DNA of 64,000 bases from Phlebopus portentosus (Eukaryota; Basidiomycota; Agaricomycetes; Boletales; Boletinellaceae), in NCBI GenBank assembly GCA_037892935.1, contig JAYXKI010000011.1, positions 558,001 through 622,000 of the forward strand, given 5' to 3'. The notes beneath the pieces were generated by a model that made no database searches, was not told the origin of the DNA, and worked only from the letters and a program-made list of their open reading frames with translations. Positions 1 through 13,266 of the stretch are shown piece by piece; position 1 is the first letter of the stretch, and every line of letters starts with the position of its first letter. Made by a program: the position numbers and the translations under genes.

Positions 1-2062
1 GAATGGTGAGAGAGTGCTGAGTACTGTTTGGAGGTACGATGCTTGGTTGTCCTCCGCATCCCGTGTCTTCTTGAAGAGCTCGAACGTAACAGAAGATGTG
101 AACGGTGGCCACCTGTGTCCAATCAATCCTCCGAGCTCAGACTGTCTGTCTGTCAATGGGGCAGGATTTACGTACTGTTCATCGAAGACGTCGAGAGTAG
201 AGAGCAGCGCCGCAAGCGCTGTATCATGTGTGCTATACACCAGTATCTTAGGCGGTGGAATCTGAGTAATGGAGGCCTTCGTGGCACTTGCGGTTTGTGA
301 GGCCGACGCTTGAGATACCTTGAGCGACATCTTGCGGGAGAGGTCATCAAGGAGACGGCCCATCCCTAGACGTCGTGGTTCTTCGGTCTTATCTAATTAG
401 TGTAAATCTTGTTTAAAAGCGGAAATGTCAGCGATTGAGCTGCGCATCCTTACATCCTGTCAATAAGTAATGATTAGTTAAGTTTTTTTGGGAAGTCAAA
501 CCTACTGATGACTATGACTGACCTGCAAACCATTCAGTAACGACAGCCTTCTCCTGAGCATAGGTAATTTTCGTATGAGAAATCAAACGGTAGCTCAAAG
601 CGCGAAGAGTGATGTGATGCACTTACAATCAGTCCCACGATTTGCTCATCCTGGAATTCCGGAGGCACCTTGATTCCGTGAGCCTTGCTTGCCCTGATCT
701 AAAAATCATTACCCAGGCGTCAACATAGAAGAGAAAATATCACATTTCCATGCTTACCGTATCCATAATTCCGGATGCTCGGGGTTGTCCGTCCTGCAGA
801 ATGTTAGTCAAGTACGCGACCACGAGAGGAATATACGAACAACGCGAACAGGTCTTCCGCCAATATACTTTGATAATTTCTCGTCTAATGGCTCAAGGGT
901 ATGATTGTACGCAGCAGCGGCAGCTGATTGTACTTGTCAGCATTGTTAGGTATTGGGGCCATTAGTGATTCTACCTTTCGCGAAATTTATAAGCAGCTGC
1001 TCCAGACGGGGACAGGAGTACGAATTGGGTATGATATCATCCTCAATCCCATTCCTGCGTATGTTTAAGTCAATCGTGATCATTCTCGCGGTGAGAGCCC
1101 AGTCGAGTCGATGACTCACCTTACACGTATTTGCGGGACGAGTCCATGAGCAAGTTTTGAACGAGGATATAGGCCATGAATGACTTGGTGTAATGACTCG
1201 ATCGTTCGAGGCATATTAGTAGATCTAATGGGATGTTTGGCTCCGCTTGGTACACTCGTAGGAAAGTCTACCCACCGAAAATACCCTTCACTAACATCAG
1301 ACAACGTATCTGGGAGAAAGCCAAGCCTGATTATGTTTAATATAGTCTGAAGTCGCGTAAATAAAATTCGCACTTCTCAACATAAAGTTTCCTCAGAGCA
1401 CGACCGAAGTTGTGTGTTGACTGTAAGGACATGAATTTCAATCGAGCGACGTCGGAAGAATCGTAGTGCATACCCGTCTGCCGAGATCCGTGAGGTCGCC
1501 GAGTAGACTGAGACACACAATGGTAACAACGCCAGAAGGAAGAAAAAATGAAACGCATTAATAACTTACCATTCTCCATCAATCACACTTCCGTCTGCAC
1601 TCTCCACAATTCTCTTGATTGGAAGAAAGTCTATCCCGTCTGATGCTCGTGGAGAATCCCGAACAGCCTCCCCAAATGTCGCCACTGGAGCATGAGCTTG
1701 TCGAGCGGTCCTACACAGAGCCCATCGCGCCGGGATTGAAGCAGGTGGATCCGACATTCGTACTCTCACAGGTGTGCGTTCGCCTTCCATAGAGATTAGA
1801 TTACATTGTATACAAAAGGCGGCATCATAAGACACAAACCATGACGAATATAAACATGCACTTGTTCTAAAGCGAGATCCGAAGGTGGAATCGGGTAACC
1901 GGCGACGTCCAAAGCTTCTTGAGGAGGATATAGACCATCGGACGATGGTCCTGAGGAAGATGTCATATTATCGATGTATAAAGGACTTAAGCTATCCAGA
2001 GCGAGACACGAAGACAGAAGGACGAAACCAAGCACCACAGAGAGCAACTTCAAGAAATGCAT
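1..2062 (-). CDS. histidine acid phosphatase family protein (3' end outside window)
   Basis: Secreted or lumenal phosphomonoesterase of the histidine acid phosphatase (branch 2 phosphoglycerate-mutase-like) superfamily. The start at 2062 gives a signal peptide (MHFLKLLSVVLGFVLLSS). The catalytic RHGERTPV motif is created by splicing across an intron at about 1784-1839. Later exons encode LTDLGRR, then the FGRALRKLYVEK segment near 1380-1430, and SEGYFR spliced to STNMPRTIESLHQVIHGL (about 1150-1290). The proton-donor region appears near 180-250 as YSTHDTALAALLSTLDVF, the HD motif typical of the family. The reading continues to position 1, so the C-terminus is missing. Several introns of about 50 nt interrupt it. 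It resembles lysophosphatidic/prostatic-type acid phosphatases more than phytases, but the substrate cannot be told from sequence. The gene is divergent from the Rmd1-like gene at 2246, leaving a shared promoter of about 180 bp. Confidence 0.85.
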
Positions 2063-2245
2063 AAATTGGCTTTCGAGCAGTATTAGCGGACGGCGCTGGT
2101 GCAACGCGTCAAATTGGACACGCGTCGAAAACGTAAGGCGACTGCATTTGGGCTTTCGTTCTCACGAGTACAGAACTTTACATAATTTGTATTTGCGACT
2201 CTGACATCGGTCCCGTTTCTTTTAATAACAAAACATATCGACACT

Positions 2246-4242
2246 ATGGCCGTTGATCCACCCACTGGAAGCCGTTTACCTGTCGCTAGCAGCAAGGCTC
2301 CCGCTGCCGCTTCCGAGCCAAAACCTCGTGGCGCGAACAGGTCGACAAAGGTCGCCGGTAAACTCCAGGTTCTCCCGGAACAGCCAGATGTCCCGACGCA
2401 GTCGCAAATTCTACCCGAACCGTCAAAACCGAAGCCACCTCGGGCAGCGGAACCGCCTGTAATTCCAGAGCCAACAAGCGGGAGCACTGCGGAGAGTGAT
2501 GAAGATGCTGATGATGAAGAAGAGGAATTAGAGGAACAGGATGCCGAGGTATGGAATGGTTTGCATGAACGCTTAATGTTTGTATGAATAACACGCCTCT
2601 AGGTGTACAACCAAATTGCTCAGATTCCCGAAGGAACAGCTCGGAGGGATGCGCTTCGTTTGACAAAAAAGAAAGCCAAATCTTTACCTCGTGTAACTGC
2701 TTATGCCACAGCTTCGTATGTCACGAACTTACTGCCTTCTTACATTCCGTTCTCACTTTCATTCAGATCTTATCGTATGTCTGATCTTATGAAATTCTTC
2801 CAAGCAAGGAAGAACGCATACCACACGAACCCGAGATTCATTGAGGACGTTCTTTACACCGCCTATTCGTATAACTCTGCTACTCAAGATTCAAAATCCA
2901 ATGTCCGACCGTCACCCTCGCATTCAGAAGATCCTAGTCAGCCTAAAGTTGGTGATCTGCTTAATGCACCGGATATTCAGATACAGGACGTGGGTTCTGG
3001 AACGGAAGTCGTCCAGAAGAGCAAAGAAAAGAAGCGCCGGAAATTCGATGCCGGGGGTGGCCAATATGCGGAGATATTTGCGTTTGAGTATGGGACTGTG
3101 GTGATTTGGGGTATGACTGAAGCAGAAGAAAAACGATTCCTTTCGTCAATGTACGTACATGCTTTTGAACCGGTCGGAGTCGAGCTAACTCTCTGCGTAG
3201 AAAACGATTTGAAGTAGAGAGACTCCGTAAGATGATCCTGATTTCGTGGATTTCTTCGTGGAACTAAGAAATTGTTTTAGCTCCAGAAGACATTGAGATG
3301 GAGGATTTAAACTATTACTATGCTAATTACAGCCGGTAAATTCCTTCAGGCAATCTTTTTACATTCGACGTTAACTTAATCGTCCTCTAGAATATTCAAC
3401 GATGTCATTACATTACGGCGGGGATCTGGGTTTATGTTAGTAGCCTCCTCTGTCTTTCGTAAATATTTTATAAAGACTCGATGGCAGGACAAAACTTGCA
3501 TTATCGCATGCGCTGGCTCAATCAGTCAAAATATCCATGGTAAGCTCTTCCGTTTGTTTCTGAATCATTGTTGATCCTCTGACCTTGGCGTCAGTTCGAG
3601 ATGCTCATCTCGTCGAATATCGAGCATACAAAAGATGTTCCGGAGTTAATCAGCGAGACAGGTAAAGTTGGGATGCCACACAAAGGTTAGTTCGTTCTCG
3701 GAAATGAAGATTTGTCATTAATATGAATCTGTATATCCCTGGTAGAGATCATGCAGCAAATCGGAGAACTCTTCCTATTACGCATGAATATCAATCTCGT
3801 CGGATCCGTTTTGGACGTTCCCGTGAGCTTCATTCGTCTTTCTTTTATTCTTTTATTTTTTTTTTTCGTTGCTAATGCGTGCCAATAGGAGGTGTTTTGG
3901 GTAAGATAACCCTCTTATTCACATACATCGATTTAACGTTCTGCAGAGCTATCCGGACCTACAGCCTCTCTACGAGGCTGCGCGTAGTTACCTCGAGATT
4001 CCGCAACGCGTAAATTTACTCAATACACGTGTGGAGGTTCTGCAAGACATGCTACAATTGCTCAAAGAGTCAGTGACGAGTAAACATTCTGAGCGTCTTG
4101 AGCAGATCGTCATTGCGCTCATTGCAGTAGAGATAGGTGCGTCCTCCTTATATAGAACATGCTCCGCGTATCAAGAGATACTGATAATTATTATCTGATA
4201 GTTCTTGGGATTATCACTATCATTGTCGATCTGTTCGCTTAG
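2246..4242 (+). CDS. Rmd1/RMND1 family protein (DUF155)
   Basis: Membrane-anchored DUF155 protein, the family of yeast Rmd1 and mitochondrial RMND1 (the latter supports mitochondrial translation). The N-terminal 110 residues are proline-rich and then acidic (run of D/E near 2500-2540). Next come TARRDALRLTKKKAK and SYRMSDLMKFFQ. The conserved core is AEIFAFEYGTVVIWGMTEAE, then EDIEMEDLNYYYANYS, TKLALSHALAQSVKI and LLRMNINLVGSVLDVPEVFW. The C-terminus has the family helix SERLEQIVIALIAVEI followed by a hydrophobic segment (VLGIITIIVDLFA) that should be a single membrane anchor. At least eight short introns were read, including one of only a few tens of bases before the VFW/SYPDL junction. Start chosen at the ATG opening MAVDPPTGSR. 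The stop is TAG at 4240-4242. All family landmarks are present, so it looks functional. Confidence 0.88.
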
Positions 4243-4713
4243 ACGAGACTGGATTTTTCTACCTGTGACGTTGTGAACTTTGGAATATTAGTAGCAAATT
4301 TTGTCCCCTCACTTCGCTTCTTGATTTAGAAGAGCTTCATTTGTAAATTACTATAGCACAATCATATGCATGGTATTTTGTTCGCGCCTTAGGTGAATTT
4401 ACCGTTACTCCAGAACCCGAGTATGCTATTGGTGTGAATGATGAATTTTTATTCGACGTAGTGTGTCATTGACGATGTAATGCATGCCATGCATTGACTA
4501 TTATGACACAGACCGTTAAAGACGGACCAATATTAATACGAAGTATCTATCCAATCGGGGCTTTGGTGAGCTGGGTTACGTAATAATGCTCCTTTCACAA
4601 AAGGGCCTGATTTCCATACCATACAAACTGCCATGGTCATATGAGCTGGTAAAAGTACATAAAATGAAAATGCCGCCCCAACCTTTTCTTCTCGCTTGCG
4701 TCTACGTACTCCG

Positions 4714-7402
4714 ATGCTGAGGTCGCTGAGATGGAGATTTCTTTCGTCGACGAAACGATGTCTTTCAACGACTTCGGCACGGAAAAGCCTGCTAACCTTA
4801 TCACGAGTCGAAGGCGCGAAAGTGCCTCCGTTAAATGAATCTACCCTGACCGGGTACTTCGACAGTGAGCTGCTTTCGAAGCTCGCGTCAAGACCTGCTT
4901 TGATATCCAAGAAGGAAAGGCCACGGGCGCATGCTGGACCTTTGCAATCCAACCTTGGCCGATCCGATTGTTTGGCGTGGAGTTTTGAAGAGTTCGGCAG
5001 ACATATCGATGCTCTCGCATATGGACTGAGGGATATGGGCGTGAAGGAAGGCGATAGAGTTGGTGTAGTTATGGGCAACAATAGGTGCGTGTCTGAGGTC
5101 CTCTTTTATTTGGAAGAGCCCGACAGAGTTGGTCCTTTGAAGCGCTTATGCTACGTTGCAATGGGCTTGTGCTAAGATCGGCGCCATTCTTGTTACGATA
5201 AATCCGGCTTACCGCGTTCATGAGCTGGTAAGGAGTCTATTTCAGTTCGTATGCAATAAAATACTGACGCACAGGACAGATCGGTACTCTAAGGCTAGTC
5301 GGTGTCAGCACCCTGGTGGTAGTTCCCAGCATTCGGACATCACATTATGTCACTGCCCTAGCGGAGGCAATTCCGGGTCTCGCAACTTGCCATCCGGGAG
5401 AAATATCAGTCGAAGACCTTCCTGATTTACGAAACATCGTCGTCGTGGACAATACGTTGGGGTCCGATGAGTTCCGGAATCTCCTGCAGAATGTAAGGTG
5501 TACTGTGGATTTTCGGGAGATCTTCGAGTGGCATGAGAGCGCTGCGGAACGGAGGGCCGTGGGGAGTTTCAGAGAACGGCCACAAATAGTGATGTTATTA
5601 ATCTTCAGTTTACAAGGTACGGACCTCGTGTATAGCTCGTAATGTTCAGATCTGCTGAAATTTATACAGTGGTACCACCGGGATGCCCAAAGCAGTTTCG
5701 GTATGTTCACTATTTGATTGAATTGAACACCTGTTCACTCCTAGTGTAGCTCACTCATAGGAATCTTCTCAATAACGGTATTTCTATTGGTCGGTGTATG
5801 AGACTGACTCCGGACGACGTACTTTGAAAGTAGCCTTCCTTATGTGTGACATTCGGCGCAGATTATTTAATATTCCTATTCATAGGCAACGTACCACCTC
5901 TCTTTCATTGTTTTGATAAGTGTCTTTACCATCTCTTGGGTTCGTTAGCTGTTAGCTGATGCATTTATTTTATACGCTTAGTCTTGGGTAACCTGGCTGC
6001 ATGGACACATGGATCGTGCATTGTGTACCCAAGCGAGATTTTTGATGCGCCTTCAATAGTCGATGCTGTTTTACAAGAACAGTGTACAGCGCTTCACGGT
6101 GTCCCGACACATTTTCTCGGCGTGCTCAGTGAGGTTGAGAAACGCAGAGCAATGGGTGAAATGTTGGATATACGCAGACTGAGGTAGTGTCCCCAGAGCA
6201 TACAGTGTAGTGAATCCGGGTTACTGAGGATACTTGTATAAGAACTGGTATCGCTGCCGGATCACCTGTGCCGATAGAGCTCATGCAGCGACTCATTCGC
6301 GAATTGAACATGACGGAACTGACTGTTGCCTATGGAATGAGTACGTTACTGAAATCTTCCCTTCATCACTTTCGACTTTCGAGATGCTAACTAACTATGT
6401 ACAGCGGAGACGAGGTCAGTTTGCCGATCCTGAGGTAGTATTGACATCTGTAAACGCTTCTAAAACAGCCCTGTTTCCTTCCAAACGATGCCAGACGATC
6501 CTCTAGTCAAACGCACAGAGACAGTCGGGAGAATTCAACCGCACGTCAAAGCCAAGCTGATCGATCTAGAAGGCAATGTCGTTCCTGTCGGGACTCCTGG
6601 AGAGATTTGCGTCTCGGGCTATTTATTACAGAGAGGGTGGAGCTTTTCCGGACTGTCAAGAATTGTCATGTATTGACTACACCGCAGATATTGGCAAGAT
6701 AAGGACCAGACGAAGTCTGTAATGAAGATACACACTGGCGAACCTGAAACAGTATGGATGCATACTGGAGACATTGGAATTATGGACACTGAAGGCTACC
6801 TTCGAAGTAAGCAAGCTTGCCATGATATCGTGAATATATGCTCACATATCCTGTTCCAGTCGTAGGGCGAAACAAGGTGAGATAGAGCTGTAATGCTATG
6901 CCTGATCACGCTGTATTTAATTAAACATCAGGATATCATCATTAGAGGAGGAGAAGTAAGAGCGCAACTGCTATAATATCTCTCGTCCTTTGATCTGATG
7001 ATTTATTTCAAGAATCTATTTCCGGTCCAGATCGAGAATAGAATGACATTCCATCCAGCCATTCGCGAGGCAGCGGCAGTGTCGGTGCCGGATCGGAAGT
7101 ACGGCGAGGTGGTTGGGGCATGGATAGTACGCGAAGAGGGCACGCATATATCGAGGGAAGCCGTGCGGAAGTGGGTCGCGGAGGGAATGAATCCTCAGGA
7201 AAGTCCTCCCTTCATATTTCGGAGAAGTTAGAATAGTCTTTAACGTTTCCTGCAGAACGCACCGACGTGGGTTTGGTTCATGAGCGAGGAAGGTGCTCCA
7301 GCAGCTCTTCCTAAAACCGCGAGTGGGAAAGTCCAGAAGCATATATTACGAGAATGGACAAAAGACTTCGTCTCTCAAGATGTGGGAAGGGTAAAAGATT
7401 GA
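4714..7402 (+). CDS. AMP-dependent acyl-CoA synthetase (ACSF2/FadD-like)
   Basis: Adenylate-forming acyl-CoA ligase that activates a carboxylic acid, probably a medium-chain fatty acid, to its CoA thioester. The N-terminus (MLRSLRWRFLSSTKRCLS) is basic and hydroxylated with no acidic residues, as expected for mitochondrial import. Upstream in-frame codons lack an ATG. Domain order: SFEEFGRHIDALAYGLRDMG, AMQWACAKIGAILVTINPAY, the P-loop-like SGTTGMPKAVSLTHR (near 5670-5770), GNLAAWTHGSC, TELTVAYGMTETSP, WMHTGDIG, then GRNKDIIIRGGENLFPVQIE and the C-terminal lysine in PKTASGKVQKHIL. The order and motifs match acyl-CoA synthetase family member 2 of animals. About ten introns of 45-60 nt divide it. 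The last codon is at 7400-7402. No frameshift was noticed, although exon joins at 5690-5990 are dense and approximate. Confidence 0.88.
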
Positions 7403-7802
7403 GGAGCAGCTGATATTACCTTTTGTGCATTTCCACCGTGATTTTACACGCCTATGCTAATAGGATATAGGACAAATTTAGCATTGTTGGGCCAGAGTTG
7501 TGGTCGATCTCTTGTCTCTATTCGAATTGACTGTGGCCCGGCGTGGCTGAGAAATGGATTGACGAAGATGGCTTAGTTCACTCGCGTGCCTTGTGCGTTC
7601 CGGCAATTCTTTCTGCTTGGCTTTGAATGTGGTTTCGATTTTGTCACCATTGCACTCCCTCGTTGCTTGGACCGTGAACCAGAAACTGTGGCCAGTGCTT
7701 TGACTTCGGCTTTATAAACGCGATCCTCAAAGCCTTGAACCCAAAGAAACTTGTCTGACTTCTCCTTGCTCACGATCCCCCCGCCCTGTGACTTCTTAGA
7801 AG

Positions 7803-8518
7803 ATGGTGCACAATTCTACTAGTTCCAAAAAGCCGTACGCTTGCAGCAAGTGTGGACGCAAGTATGCCCGCAAAGGAGGATTAGCCCTTCATCAACAGGA
7901 GCATGAAGCGCCGTAGGTCTCCCACATGTCCCTATATCGAAATGACTCTCACTTTTGCTTCTAAAGGAAATACCAATGTCCTCATAGTGGTTGCGATCAT
8001 GCTTCGATCCGGCAGAATGGTCTGCTATTTCACATGGAGACTGTGCAGTAAGGGTCTTACTAGTCGCTTGTCATCCTTTGCTGATACTTTTTCTGGTGAA
8101 ATTTTTCCTTGTTAGCATCACTGAGTCTGTCAGGCCGCGCGTCGAAGCTTATAGAAGGGCCATGGAACGCATTCATCGCGAGATGCAAACGCATGGATAC
8201 AATCACTGGCATAACATGACGGGGTCTTCCGGCGGCCTCACTCTCCTCAGGGAAGAAGGTCTGCAACATGAAGCTAAACCTGCGCGACCTGCATGTGGCT
8301 CAGAAGTCGGTATGGTGGACCACAGGGACATGCGTGCGGCTGACCTCGATCATAAGAGCGCGGGTGTAAGGATGTTGACGCCGATGAAAGTTGCTGCACC
8401 CGCTTGCCAGGAAGGTCCCGCGCGTTTGACTACCCCCTTTCCTCATAATCACCTCAGCAGCTTCGCGCCCGCGACTCCTAACTCTGCGAATAGGCCAACC
8501 CCTTCAAGGGGTACGTGA
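7803..8518 (+). CDS. small C2H2 zinc-finger protein
   Basis: Short protein beginning MVHNSTSSKKPYACSKCG with two C2H2 fingers near the N-terminus. Finger 1 has C-x2-C followed by HQQEH. Finger 2 has YQCPHSGC (C-x4-C) followed by FHMETVH and is joined by splicing an intron at about 7914-7967. A second intron (about 8050-8114) follows. The rest is a low-complexity, histidine/glutamine-rich tail with no recognisable domain. The stop at 8516-8518 is the simplest end. The +1 frame stays open from about 8420 to a TAG near 8666, with similar Ser/Pro/Gln composition, so an extra intron could give a longer tail. Probably a DNA-binding regulator. The target is unknown. Confidence 0.55.
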
Positions 8519-9093
8519 GATACTTGCTCAGACCAGCGAACAGCCGATCCACCAGCATACAAGTAACTCTGTAACGAGTATCCCACCTCTTAAATTACCC
8601 CCTGCTATGATGCGGAACGATGTCAGGCGTAATGTTCCGAAGCCTGGTCCATCATCCACGTCTTAGTCTGGCGCGGATGTCATGTTCAGAAATGAGCATG
8701 AATCCTCCCTTTTGTGTCAACGATAAGAGGGCATCGAATACAGTTTCGCTATATCCCATGAGCACACGTTTACCTTTGTCTTGATTTGGTCACTATATGC
8801 GGTATGCTTCTATGCATTATTTATTTTGTAATACTTGATCTTTCGAATATTTAATTACATATGATTGCAGCTTGCTTTCTACAGTACTAAACAACTTGAG
8901 TAGATGACTATTTCATATATAATTAGTAAAATAAAATGTGAATTTCCTGGCGAAGAGCTTTGGAGAGGGAGAACTTCGTGTCGTGCCACGGATCACGGTC
9001 ACGTGCTGTTGATTTGTGTTGATCGGTGGCACCGCCGCTTTCAAATTCAACCAACAACAACCATCTGCGAACAGCGGTCTCGTCGACACCGCC
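8519..9093. other. intergenic region between zinc-finger and RING-RRM genes
   Basis: No separate gene is seen. The first 150 bp may be coding (alternative C-terminus of the zinc-finger gene, to about 8666). The rest is AT-rich from about 8800 to 8940 and fits a 3' UTR followed by the promoter of the gene starting at 9094. Confidence 0.4.
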
Positions 9094-12000
9094 ATGTCGT
9101 GCGCAACTCAGGAATCCGTCCTTGCGTCCCCGAAGGTGACGCGCTCAGTCTCCGTTTCCGAGCGCCGCCCGTTAGCGCCTGTGACTCCCCAGCGCAACAA
9201 CCGTGCCAACAAAATGCGCGTCGCGTCTTCTCCACTCACTCCTTCATACTCTACTTCTAGCGCCATTTCGAGCCCATTCACGCCAATAACTAATGTTTAC
9301 TCATCTTCTTCCTCTTTCGTTTCACCTAACTCGTCTGTCTCGACCAAAGTTGGATTTTCCCCAGAACCCACCAAGGCGAGGCGCAAGAGCATCGCCGATG
9401 CCACCCAAAACTGGAGATCTCGCGCCAAAGAAAATGGTATAAAAGTCGACGGTCAGGAAGCCTCCTACGGTCTGTGCCAGTCTTTTCTGCGTCTTCTCTT
9501 TTTACGTTTTCGTTTACATGTGTCCGTTATAGCTGATTCACTCGGTTGTAACTCACCCAAAGGTTAGTGATCCTTTCGTCTATGGCGGGATAGACTCGTA
9601 ACCACCGCACAGATTCCATTCCCGAATCCTTCCTCTCTACTCATAGGCGTTCTCGACAAGCGGCTTTCCAAGCTAATTCTGCGGAAGGCATAGCATTCGT
9701 TTCACCAAAGACTTCGCGTCTTGATGGACCCGCCTCGGCACCGATTCCTTCTAATCTTGCATCTTCTGTCTTCAATACTCCTGAATCAACTGGATCCCTG
9801 GCATCATCGTTCACTTTAGCCACTCCATCTCCACGCTCCTCACTTGCAATCGTCCAGCGACTTCGACAGCGAGGAAGCCTGACTGATCCGGCGCGCCCCA
9901 GGAGGCGTCACATCTCAGGCTCTATCTTCGTAAGCTTGCATTTCAAACCTAAATTAGTCAGGAAACTGAAATGATGATTACTCAGGGCGAGGCATTGTTT
10001 GATATCGATGAGGATTCCATCGCGACCGCGCCATATCCAGAAGCATTCGGATCCCCTATAGCTCTCCGGAACAGCGAAGGCTCTTTTACTGTAAAGACCA
10101 AGAGATGCGTTTCGGCACCTTTCATTGCAGGTCGGTTTTACGAAGGCTACGATGATGAAGAGGATAGCGCTGATCTTGAAGATGACGGTCTTCCGAATGA
10201 CCCTCAAGTGGTCAGAACACGCGCACAATCTGTTTCGTCACAACTCACGGCCGTATCGAATACCGACATCAACAATGAGGAACCCAATGATAATATGTGT
10301 TCAGTTTGTTCAGCGGTCTCCTCCCCTTTGTCAGTTCTTGACCCTTGCGGACATTTGGTTTGCTCATCGTGTCTGACGAGTTCTCTGAATATCGTCGGTG
10401 AGAAAGACATGAGCTGTGCTACTTGTGATAAACCAGTGCGGAACTTCAAGCTCCTTACGCCTCTCAAGATTGCCGTTTCCATTCCCAAAGAAAGCGAGAA
10501 TGCTGACAGCCCGAATAAAAACTCCGAGGAAGAAGAGAATGAAGCGATACGTCTGCTACCGAGCGTAATGGAGGATCTCTCGATTAACCGCGATGACAAA
10601 GCGAACCAGGAAATAGCTTCCGTTGGGAGTTCAAGTCAGAAGAACAGTCCAACGCCCAAGGTGCACTCCATTGACAACAGAATCCGCGATGTCGCTGTTC
10701 TTCGCATTGACAATGTGCCTTGGGTACACTCTTGTCTGTTTCAACGAAAATCTCTTTGATACTAACGGTTCACCTTATTCCAGGACGTAACGCCTACTTC
10801 ATTGAACGAGTTCTTTTCACCCTTCGCTGTCGTCCGCGCACATGTCCTGCTTGATCCGAAGGGCAAGACGCTCTCGCATGCATATGTTGAGGTTCCAGCC
10901 TCTGATGCTCGTAATGCATTGCGTAGCGTTCAAAATAAGAGTCTCGGAAAGGGACGGAGACTCAGGGGCGTTACCGTTACGATGAGCGGTCAAGTCGAGC
11001 TTATGCGTGCTGTAAGTGACCTTCTCCTCCTGGAAAGTAATATCTTCGTTGAAATATCGTCTGCAAGTTATTCCCGAGTTGGCTAGGAGGTTTCGATGGC
11101 AATCAACCGACTCTTGATGGCCTTGACCGTGCCGCCCGAGTGCGCACTCTCGAGAACGGTCTTATCACTCTTTCCGAAATCGACGGTCTTGCTGCGTTGA
11201 TGAAAAATCCGAAGGTACTTTTTCTTCACAGAGATCATGGAGAGACGCTGACCGGCTCCGGGATGTAGTCTCATTTCTTGAAGGTTCCGACGCTGCCCTT
11301 TTATTCTCTCGCGTCAATTCTATCAAAGTTCCCTGTGGAGGGAGACAGTCGCGTATTTTGGAGCTCTGGACTTCGTGATATCCTTTACGGTGTGTATTCA
11401 ACTGTCTCTTCTTTGGTAAAGCTCCCGCTGATCTGTTCTGCTGAACCTTGCGCGCCCAGAACTGACGATTTGTGAGTTGTCTTCATTTACTCCTGAGATA
11501 GATACTGATGATGAGCTATCCTCAGGTGCTTGTGATCTACTTGTCGGACGTATTAATACGGAGCTGCACAAGCAGCATACTCTTGAGACAGTCATCTCGA
11601 CTGCCAGTAATTGCCAGTGTAGGTAACCTTACCTATGCACGGTACCTCTCCGCTCATCCCTTGTGCTGCAGTATTCACCGATGTACAACGTTTCGGACTC
11701 TTTACCAGGGTCAGTAAAGTGGTGACAGACAAAGGAGGCCAAGTATCCTGTCCTCTGCCCGACATATCCGTCCCGTCTACGGTGCATGGAGATGATGGCT
11801 TTATGTATGATGATGGAGCATCGCCTACTTTAGTTTCTTCGGCATCTATCCACAGCGGACACAGGCAGCGTGTTCTCGGCTACGGAAGTCCTCCGACCCT
11901 GCGTCAGAATGATATGTTTGCATACAACGGCACTATACCCTTTGGCAATGTTTCTCGGCCAGACTACACCGAATTGACTTCTCCGCAGCTCGTGAACACT

Positions 12001-12213
12001 TCTCCAACATTGGGATTCCCACTTGCAAATGTCAATCGAGGTATGCCGCTCTCTCTGCGTAACGCGAGGCATGCTCCGTTTGATGTGCTTGCCCGAGAAT
12101 TCAATATCGAGCCGGACCTGGTAGCCGCTCTCGCACAGAGACTTGCCTTTGCGGGACAGGCTATATCGCCCCAGGCAATGGGAGCCTTCTTGTACGCGAA
12201 CGGAGGCATGTAA
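9094..12213 (+). CDS. RING-finger plus RRM protein
   Basis: Protein of roughly 870 residues joining a RING finger to an RNA-recognition motif. The N-terminal 300 residues are Ser/Pro-rich and probably disordered. An acidic stretch (YEGYDDEEDSADLEDDG) precedes the C3HC4 RING at about 10293-10430: CSVC, then C-x-H-x2-C-x2-C in CGHLVCSSC, then CATC. The RRM follows at about 10690-11010: VAVLRIDNVPWDVTPTSL (RNP2-like, spliced), ending with AYVEVPASDARNALRSVQNK. A conserved-looking helical region follows and then a Gly/Pro/Asn-rich tail. First ATG in frame after the promoter is MSCATQESV. An acceptor at about 9611 is needed to keep frame (SIPESFLSTHRRSRQ). The architecture recalls CNOT4-type E3 ligases (RING+RRM), but the order of the disordered N-terminus and the RING sequence differ, so I do not call it CNOT4. 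Confidence 0.7.
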
Positions 12214-13266
12214 ATCGGCCTTGTACCATACATCTTATCACGATACCAGAGGACTAGAGTTTCACGCTTCTACCGCTCTGTAGCCGTTTACACACAAGAT
12301 CCAACTATAATGGCGCGAGTCACGTCTATCGTCTCCGTCACCGAGAAGGCCGACTTGCACCGTACTTATTTCATTATCATCAGCATCGCTTTCAACGATT
12401 TAACAGCTCACTCGCATGCTCTCGGACTTTCACATCGCTCGACTTCATCTGCTTGTTCTTAAACACCGAAATGATATGACCAAATGTGCCATTACGAAGC
12501 AACAAGTTTTCACCTTCGTCCTCTAATATTTATGCTCTGTTGTAACATCAAGAAAAGTGTCTTTACTTAACGCTGATGATAATCCCGAGTCCCGTTGACC
12601 CTCCTTCGTATACCATAATGATAGCCATAAACGAGATGTGTCCATAACAGTAACCATCGAGGATGTCAATAAAATTTATTTTAGTGAGAACGGACAGAGA
12701 GACGATTCCCTTTCTCTTTTTTGCGAATTTGTGCAGCTGAGCTGTACAAAGCCGTGTTGTGGGCACGTCGATCATCAGGATTCAGGGTTGATTTTGATTT
12801 TCCATGTCACTGTCAGACCTCAAGTTTAAAACCGCCTACCACAAATTCTGTCAAGCACAGCATAGCTCTGAAGAATTAGCTGATCCATATGATTGGCCAA
12901 TGCTTTGAACGGGCGATGCTGCAAGTTATAGAACGGGATTCCAATATTTGCCGGATAGAGATGTCTGAAATTCAAACGCATCACGGAAGCATGCACAGGC
13001 TGTCCCGGCCAACAATAGGTAATTCTGTAACTCACTTTGAGTGGGAAACATGCTGAAAACGTCTGGTCACCGTTGCCCTCTGTCCAAGAATTCTCACCTC
13101 CCGCGGCGGCGCTGTTCTGCTCAGCCTCAGCCTCTGTTGTTAGGCGCCCGCAACTCACTTCCATACCTCATCGTTCCTGCGCACCGCCTCCTATTGTTAC
13201 CGTGCAATATTAAAGTCTGCGAGGTCTAGGTGGCAAATCTTGATCCTCTTTTCTGCATTTGCAGCC
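12214..13266. other. intergenic region with weak minus-strand ORF
   Basis: The first few hundred bases are probably 3' UTR of the RING-RRM gene. A minus-strand open frame at 12826-13164 (112 codons, ending RICGRRF) contains a possible 36-nt intron and lies head-to-head with the RTA1 gene. It matches nothing I know and is not annotated as a gene. The promoter of the RTA1 gene occupies the last 100-200 bp. Confidence 0.35.

Noticed and set aside
4533..5081. 182-codon minus-strand ORF over the acyl-CoA synthetase start
   Set aside because: Antisense shadow of a well-supported exon, with no recognisable domain.
12826..13164. 112-codon minus-strand ORF head-to-head with the RTA1 gene
   Set aside because: No similarity recognised, no clear splice support and ordinary length for chance. 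Kept only as a note in the intergenic entry.
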